Source: Armatimonadota bacterium
GTDB taxonomy: Bacteria; Sysuimicrobiota; Sysuimicrobiia; Sysuimicrobiales; JACQTN01
Length of the DNA stretch: 7,401 nt
Assembly (NCBI GenBank): GCA_016210785.1
Contig: JACQTN010000509.1
Location: 1 to 7,401, forward strand
Reading direction: 5' to 3'
The translations under genes and the position numbers were made by a program. The notes below the pieces were generated by a model. The model saw only the letters and a program-made list of their open reading frames with translations. It ran no database searches and had not been told where the DNA came from. Shown one piece after another: positions 4,694-7,401 of the stretch. The stretch's first letter is position 1; the number at the start of each line of letters is the position of its first letter.

Positions 4694-4700
4694 TGGGGGC

Positions 4701-4729
4701 TTGACAGGCGCGGGTGCTGGAGGTATATG
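4701..4729 (+). promoter_or_regulatory. Near-consensus promoter of the arsRDA operon
   Basis: TTGACA (4701-4706) is a perfect -35 hexamer. TATATG (4724-4729) is a 4/6 -10 box at the optimal 17-bp spacing. Transcription would start near 4736, leaving a leader of about 34 bases before the arsR2 GTG at 4770. This is the clearest sigma-70/SigA-type promoter in the window. Confidence 0.75.
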
Positions 4730-4748
4730 TAAGTAAGCGCATATATGC
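4724..4748. promoter_or_regulatory. ArsR2 operator overlapping the -10 box and start site
   Basis: TATATG (4724-4729) and CATATA (4740-4745) form an inverted repeat with a 10-base spacer. A perfect 10-bp palindrome GCATATATGC lies at 4739-4748. The AT-rich dyad over the -10 and transcription start is typical of ArsR/SmtB operators, so bound ArsR2 would block RNA polymerase. Which of the two dyads is the true site is not decided. Confidence 0.6.
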
Positions 4749-4769
4749 ATGACTCCCTAAAGGGTCCTC

Positions 4770-5204
4770 GTGCACGAGATCGTCAAAGCGCTAAAAGCCC
4801 TGGCCGACCCGACCCGCCTGAGGGTGGTTGCCCTCCTGGCGCAGGTACCGGACGGCGTGTGCGTGTGCGAACTCGTCGATGCCCTCCGGCTTCCCCAGTA
4901 TCAGGTCTCCCGGCATCTCTCCGTCTTGCGGGCTGCGGGTCTGGTCGAGGGGCGGCGGAGAGGAACGTGGGTCTTCTACCGTTTGCGGTCCGGACTGCCG
5001 GGCACCGTCACGCGCGTGGTGCGTGCTGTCGGTGAGGCCGGCACCGACGAGCCGGCCGCCGAGGACCGCCGGAGGCTGCACCAGCGGCTGCAGTGGCGCC
5101 AGAACGGCGTCTGCGTGGTCGGCTATGCGCCCACCCGCCCATTCCGGGAGATCATCCCGGTCCGCTCTATTCCTGTCTCGAAGGGAGCATCACGCCATGC
5201 CTGA
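4770..5204 (+). CDS. arsR: ArsR-family arsenite-responsive repressor 2
   Basis: A 144-residue repressor starting at GTG 4770 (MHEIVKALKALADPTRLRVV), with AAAGGG about 8 bases upstream. The core has DPTRLRVVALL, then CVCELVDALRLPQYQVSRHLSVLRAAGLVEG, and a wing GTWVFYRL. C31 and C33 in CVCEL are the classical As(III)/Sb(III) ligands of ArsR. A C-terminal module (DRRRLHQRLQWRQNGVCVVGY, about 99-119) adds C115; this type of tail is common in bacterial arsenic-operon ArsR proteins. The gene follows a consensus promoter with an overlapping operator, so it autoregulates. Its stop overlaps arsD by 8 bases. It is clearly the dedicated regulator of arsRDA, distinct from ArsR1 by sequence and by lacking the GCACPEC tail. 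High confidence. Confidence 0.93.
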   Translation: MHEIVKALKALADPTRLRVVALLAQVPDGVCVCELVDALRLPQYQVSRHLSVLRAAGLVEGRRRGTWVFYRLRSGLPGTVTRVVRAVGEAGTDEPAAEDRRRLHQRLQWRQNGVCVVGYAPTRPFREIIPVRSIPVSKGASRHA

Positions 5205-5529
5205 AGAGCATCGGATCGTGGTGGAGATCTTCGACCCGCCCATGTGCTGTCCCGCAGGCCTTTGCGGCCCGGTCGTCGATCCGGCCTTGCTGGAGGTCAA
5301 CGAGGTGCTGCTGCGGATACGGCATCAGCATGACGGGCGAGTAACCGTGGAACGGTATCTGCTGCCTCAGCAGGTCGGGAAGTTCATGGAGTCGCCGCAG
5401 ATCATGGAGGTCCTGCGGGTCGAAGGCGCGCAGGCGTTGCCGATGGCGCTCGTCAACGGGCGCATGATCACACGCGGGAGATACCCGACGTACCAGGAAC
5501 TCACGGAGGCTATCGCGGCGGTGCGGTAG
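5197..5529 (+). CDS. arsD: Arsenic metallochaperone ArsD
   Basis: A 110-residue protein from ATG 5197 with AAGGGAG (5181-5187) upstream, overlapping the arsR2 stop. The N-terminus VVEIFDPPMCCPAGLCGPVVDPALL carries C17, C18 and C23, which match C12, C13 and C18 of E. coli R773 ArsD, the three ligands that bind As(III) and pass it to ArsA. The thioredoxin-like fold is seen in VERYLLPQQVGKFM, LPMALVNGRMITRGRYPTYQEL, where R773 ArsD has a similar GxxxxxGRYP run. The C-terminal vicinal cysteine pairs of R773 ArsD are absent; the protein ends at AIAAVR, so it is the short ArsD form. It works in the cytoplasm next to ArsA, encoded immediately downstream. Confidence is high. Confidence 0.95.
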   Translation: MPEEHRIVVEIFDPPMCCPAGLCGPVVDPALLEVNEVLLRIRHQHDGRVTVERYLLPQQVGKFMESPQIMEVLRVEGAQALPMALVNGRMITRGRYPTYQELTEAIAAVR

Positions 5530-5563
5530 CCGGCGCTAAGCACATCACGGAAGGAGCGGGCGT

Positions 5564-5614
5564 ATGGAGTGGACAAAGGGTGCAGGCGTTCCTGTGCGGT
5601 CATCTCGCCGTTGA
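5564..5614 (+). CDS. Possible 16-codon leader ORF before arsA, or frameshifted arsA start
   Basis: The best Shine-Dalgarno here, GGAAGGAG (5549-5556), points to ATG 5564, 7 bases downstream. That frame encodes MEWTKGAGVPVRSSRR and stops at TGA 5612-5614, out of frame with arsA. Its stop overlaps an in-frame arsA TTG (5611-5613) as TTGA. It could be a coupled leader peptide, or a one-base indel may separate the true arsA ATG from the rest of the gene. Confidence 0.3.
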   Translation: MEWTKGAGVPVRSSRR

Positions 5615-7401
5615 AGGGCTGTCAGTTCGCTCTCTTCTCCGGCAAGGGGGGTGTGGGAAAGACGACGATGGCCGCCGCGACCGCCATCGCCGAAGCCCGG
5701 GCCGGCCGCCGGACGCTGATCGTTACCACCGATCCCGCGAGCAACCTTGCCGACGTCTTCGAGCGGCCGATCGGCCATCGGACCACACCGTTGCAGGGTA
5801 TCGACAACCTCTGGGCGATGGAGATCGATCCCGATGCCGCAGCGGAGGAGTACCGTGCCCGCATCCTTACACCCTTGCGAGGAGTCATGCCGGATGAGGT
5901 CGTGCGGGTCGTCGAGGAGCAACTCCGGTCTCCCTGCACGGCGGAAATCGCGGCGTTCGACCGTTTCGTGGACTTCATGGACGCGAGGGACTTCGACCTG
6001 GTCATCTTCGACACCGCGCCCACGGGCCACACGCTGCGGCTGCTCGCCCTCCCGGTCGAGTGGAGCCGGTTCATCGAATTGAGCGCTCAGGGATCAGGGC
6101 AGACCTGCCTGGGTCCGGTGGGCGTCATTCAGGCGGCGAAGGTCAAGTACGAACGCGCCATCGCGTTGCTCCGTAACCCTGATGTGACCCGTTTCGTGTT
6201 CGTCCTCCAGCCTGAGGAGTTGTCCATCTTCGAGACCCGGCGGGCGCTTCGCGAGTTGGAGACACTGGGGGTGGCAGGGGCGGAACTGATTGTCAACGGC
6301 GTGTTGCCCGAAGAGGTCTGCGACACCCCGCTCTTTCGCCGGCGCCATGCCATGCAGCGCCGGTATCTCGAGGAGATCGCCCGTGGTTTCCCCTATCCTA
6401 CCCGCCGCGTATTCCTCTGGGACGGAGAGATCAAGGGCACGGCGCGCCTGCGCGCGCTGGCCGATCAGCTCGAGAGCCGCGAGGACCCTTCACGCTACAC
6501 CGTAGACGGCGACGCCTCCGTTGCCCCGGCGCTCCTGGCCACGACGCTCGGGCGGGACATGGAAGGTCTCAGCCTGTTCTCCCCCAACGGTGGGCCGAGG
6601 GCGTTTTTCTTTGCCGGAAAGGGCGGTGTGGGCAAGACCACGGTTGCCTGCGCCACGGCGCTCCATCTGGCCAGCCAGGGGGTCCGAACGCTGCTGGCGA
6701 CTACCGACCCGGCCGCCCACACGGGAGAGGTGTTCGCACAGCGGGTGGAAGTCGCGCCGGCGCCTCTCCGCGGCGTCCCGAACCTCTGGGCCGTGCGCGT
6801 CGACCAGGCCGCCGCAGCGGCCCGCTACAAAGCCAGGATCCTGGACGAGGCGGAAGGCCGCTACTCCGCCGAGATGATCGCGGGACTCCGCGAGGAACTG
6901 GAGTCGCCGTGTACCGAGGAGATCGCCGTGTTCGATGAGTTCGCCCGCTACCTGGAAGAAGATTCATACGGGGCCGTGATCTTCGACACCGCCCCGACGG
7001 GGCACACGCTTCGGCTGCTGCAGTTGCCGTTCGACTACCGGGACCAGGTCGAGATCATGGTTGCAAGGGGCCAGGAGGGCGCGGCGCGGAAGGTCGAGAT
7101 GGGAACGCGGTACGATGGGCTCATCCGGCGACTGCGGGATCCGTCGCAGACGGTGTTTGGCTTCGTCGTCTACCCCGAGGCGACGCCGGTTGTCGAGGCG
7201 CACCGCGCCATGCTGGATCTGGCGGAGATCGGGATCTCCACGCAGGTGGTCGTGGTCAACTACCTGCTTCCCGAAGAAGCCTGTGTCAACGACTACTTCC
7301 GCAAGCGACGAGCGATGCAGGTCGGCTACGTGCGAGAGATCAGGGAGCGGTTTCAGTGTCCCCTGCTGCCCCTGCGGCTCCTGGACGGCGAGGTGCAGGG
7401 C
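5569..7401 (+). CDS. arsA: Arsenite-activated ATPase ArsA, 3' end beyond the window
   Basis: The frame is open from GTG 5569 to the window end, 611 codons without a stop; E. coli R773 ArsA has 583 residues, so little is missing. Two homologous halves are present. A1 has Walker A GKGGVGKT (25-32), TTDPASN and DTAPTGHT (148-155). A2 has GKGGVGKT (350-357), TTDPAAH and DTAPTGHT (473-480). The metalloid-site cysteines of R773 ArsA (C113, C172, C422) are matched by C123 (SPCTAEIA), C180 (QTCLGP) and C448 (SPCTEEIA). It should be an As(III)/Sb(III)-stimulated ATPase at the inner face of the membrane, energising an ArsB/Acr3 pump and fed by ArsD. The start is uncertain: GTG 5569 is poorly spaced from its ribosome site, TTG 5611 is an alternative, and ATG 5564 is out of frame. 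The family call is firm. Confidence 0.95.
   Translation, partial: MDKGCRRSCAVISPLKGCQFALFSGKGGVGKTTMAAATAIAEARAGRRTLIVTTDPASNLADVFERPIGHRTTPLQGIDNLWAMEIDPDAAAEEYRARILTPLRGVMPDEVVRVVEEQLRSPCTAEIAAFDRFVDFMDARDFDLVIFDTAPTGHTLRLLALPVEWSRFIELSAQGSGQTCLGPVGVIQAAKVKYERAIALLRNPDVTRFVFVLQPEELSIFETRRALRELETLGVAGAELIVNGVLPEEVCDTPLFRRRHAMQRRYLEEIARGFPYPTRRVFLWDGEIKGTARLRALADQLESREDPSRYTVDGDASVAPALLATTLGRDMEGLSLFSPNGGPRAFFFAGKGGVGKTTVACATALHLASQGVRTLLATTDPAAHTGEVFAQRVEVAPAPLRGVPNLWAVRVDQAAAAARYKARILDEAEGRYSAEMIAGLREELESPCTEEIAVFDEFARYLEEDSYGAVIFDTAPTGHTLRLLQLPFDYRDQVEIMVARGQEGAARKVEMGTRYDGLIRRLRDPSQTVFGFVVYPEATPVVEAHRAMLDLAEIGISTQVVVVNYLLPEEACVNDYFRKRRAMQVGYVREIRERFQCPLLPLRLLDGEVQG

Noticed and set aside
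5197..5529. ArsD as a second thioredoxin-family redox protein
   Set aside because: It lacks a CxxC pair. The MCCxxxxC cysteine trio, length and position between arsR and arsA fit ArsD.
5580..6082. Plus-strand frames at 5580-5897 and 5747-6082
   Set aside because: They are out-of-frame readings of arsA, whose true frame is continuous and carries all ArsA motifs.
1..7401. CRISPR arrays, tRNA/rRNA genes, insertion sequences or att sites
   Set aside because: No regularly spaced repeats, cloverleaf-like segments, transposase motifs or terminal repeats were found on reading both strands.

Overview
The window is a GC-rich bacterial (possibly archaeal) segment. Most genes have recognisable Shine-Dalgarno sequences, GTG starts are frequent, and genes are tightly packed with ATGA-type stop/start overlaps. 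The gene content points to an anaerobe, possibly thermophilic: a probable tungsten-enzyme radical SAM maturase, a CooT-type nickel protein, a ferredoxin with a CxxD cluster motif, an HdrA-N-like protein and an AcsC/CdhD-type Fe-S domain. The species cannot be named from this sequence. No rRNA, tRNA, CRISPR array, transposase or integrase was seen.

Layout. Positions 2-181 hold the C-terminus of a COG0701-type permease, followed by a CPKC thioredoxin-like protein (263-520), a common permease/thioredoxin pairing in arsenic and metal loci. A 196-bp spacer rich in inverted repeats precedes the radical SAM/SPASM protein (717-1874). Converging on it from the other strand is a stand-alone Fe-S domain protein (1956-2513). 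Reading rightward from the divergent promoter region is a compact block: ArsR-family regulator 1 (2686-3060), an HdrA-N-like cysteine protein (3135-3533), a CxxD ferredoxin (3572-3889), two small unknown ORFs (3892-3993 and 3990-4271), CooT (4243-4437) and a small helical HxxxHxxxH protein (4434-4649).

A hairpin and a near-consensus promoter with an overlapping palindromic operator (4701-4748) separate this block from an arsenic resistance operon arsR-arsD-arsA (4770-7401). ArsA is cut by the window end, and no ArsB/Acr3 pump is visible; it may lie beyond the edge.

How it fits together. ArsR2 very probably represses arsRDA and is released by As(III)/Sb(III) through its CVC motif. ArsD carries the metalloid to the ArsA ATPase, which would energise an efflux pump. 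The middle block appears to be a second ArsR-controlled unit built from Fe-S and metal-handling proteins; its function is not established. The best hypothesis is a metal- or redox-responsive electron-transfer and nickel-handling cassette. The least explained parts are the small coupled ORFs between ferredoxin and cooT, the tiny leader ORFs before the ferredoxin and arsA, and the ambiguous arsA start.
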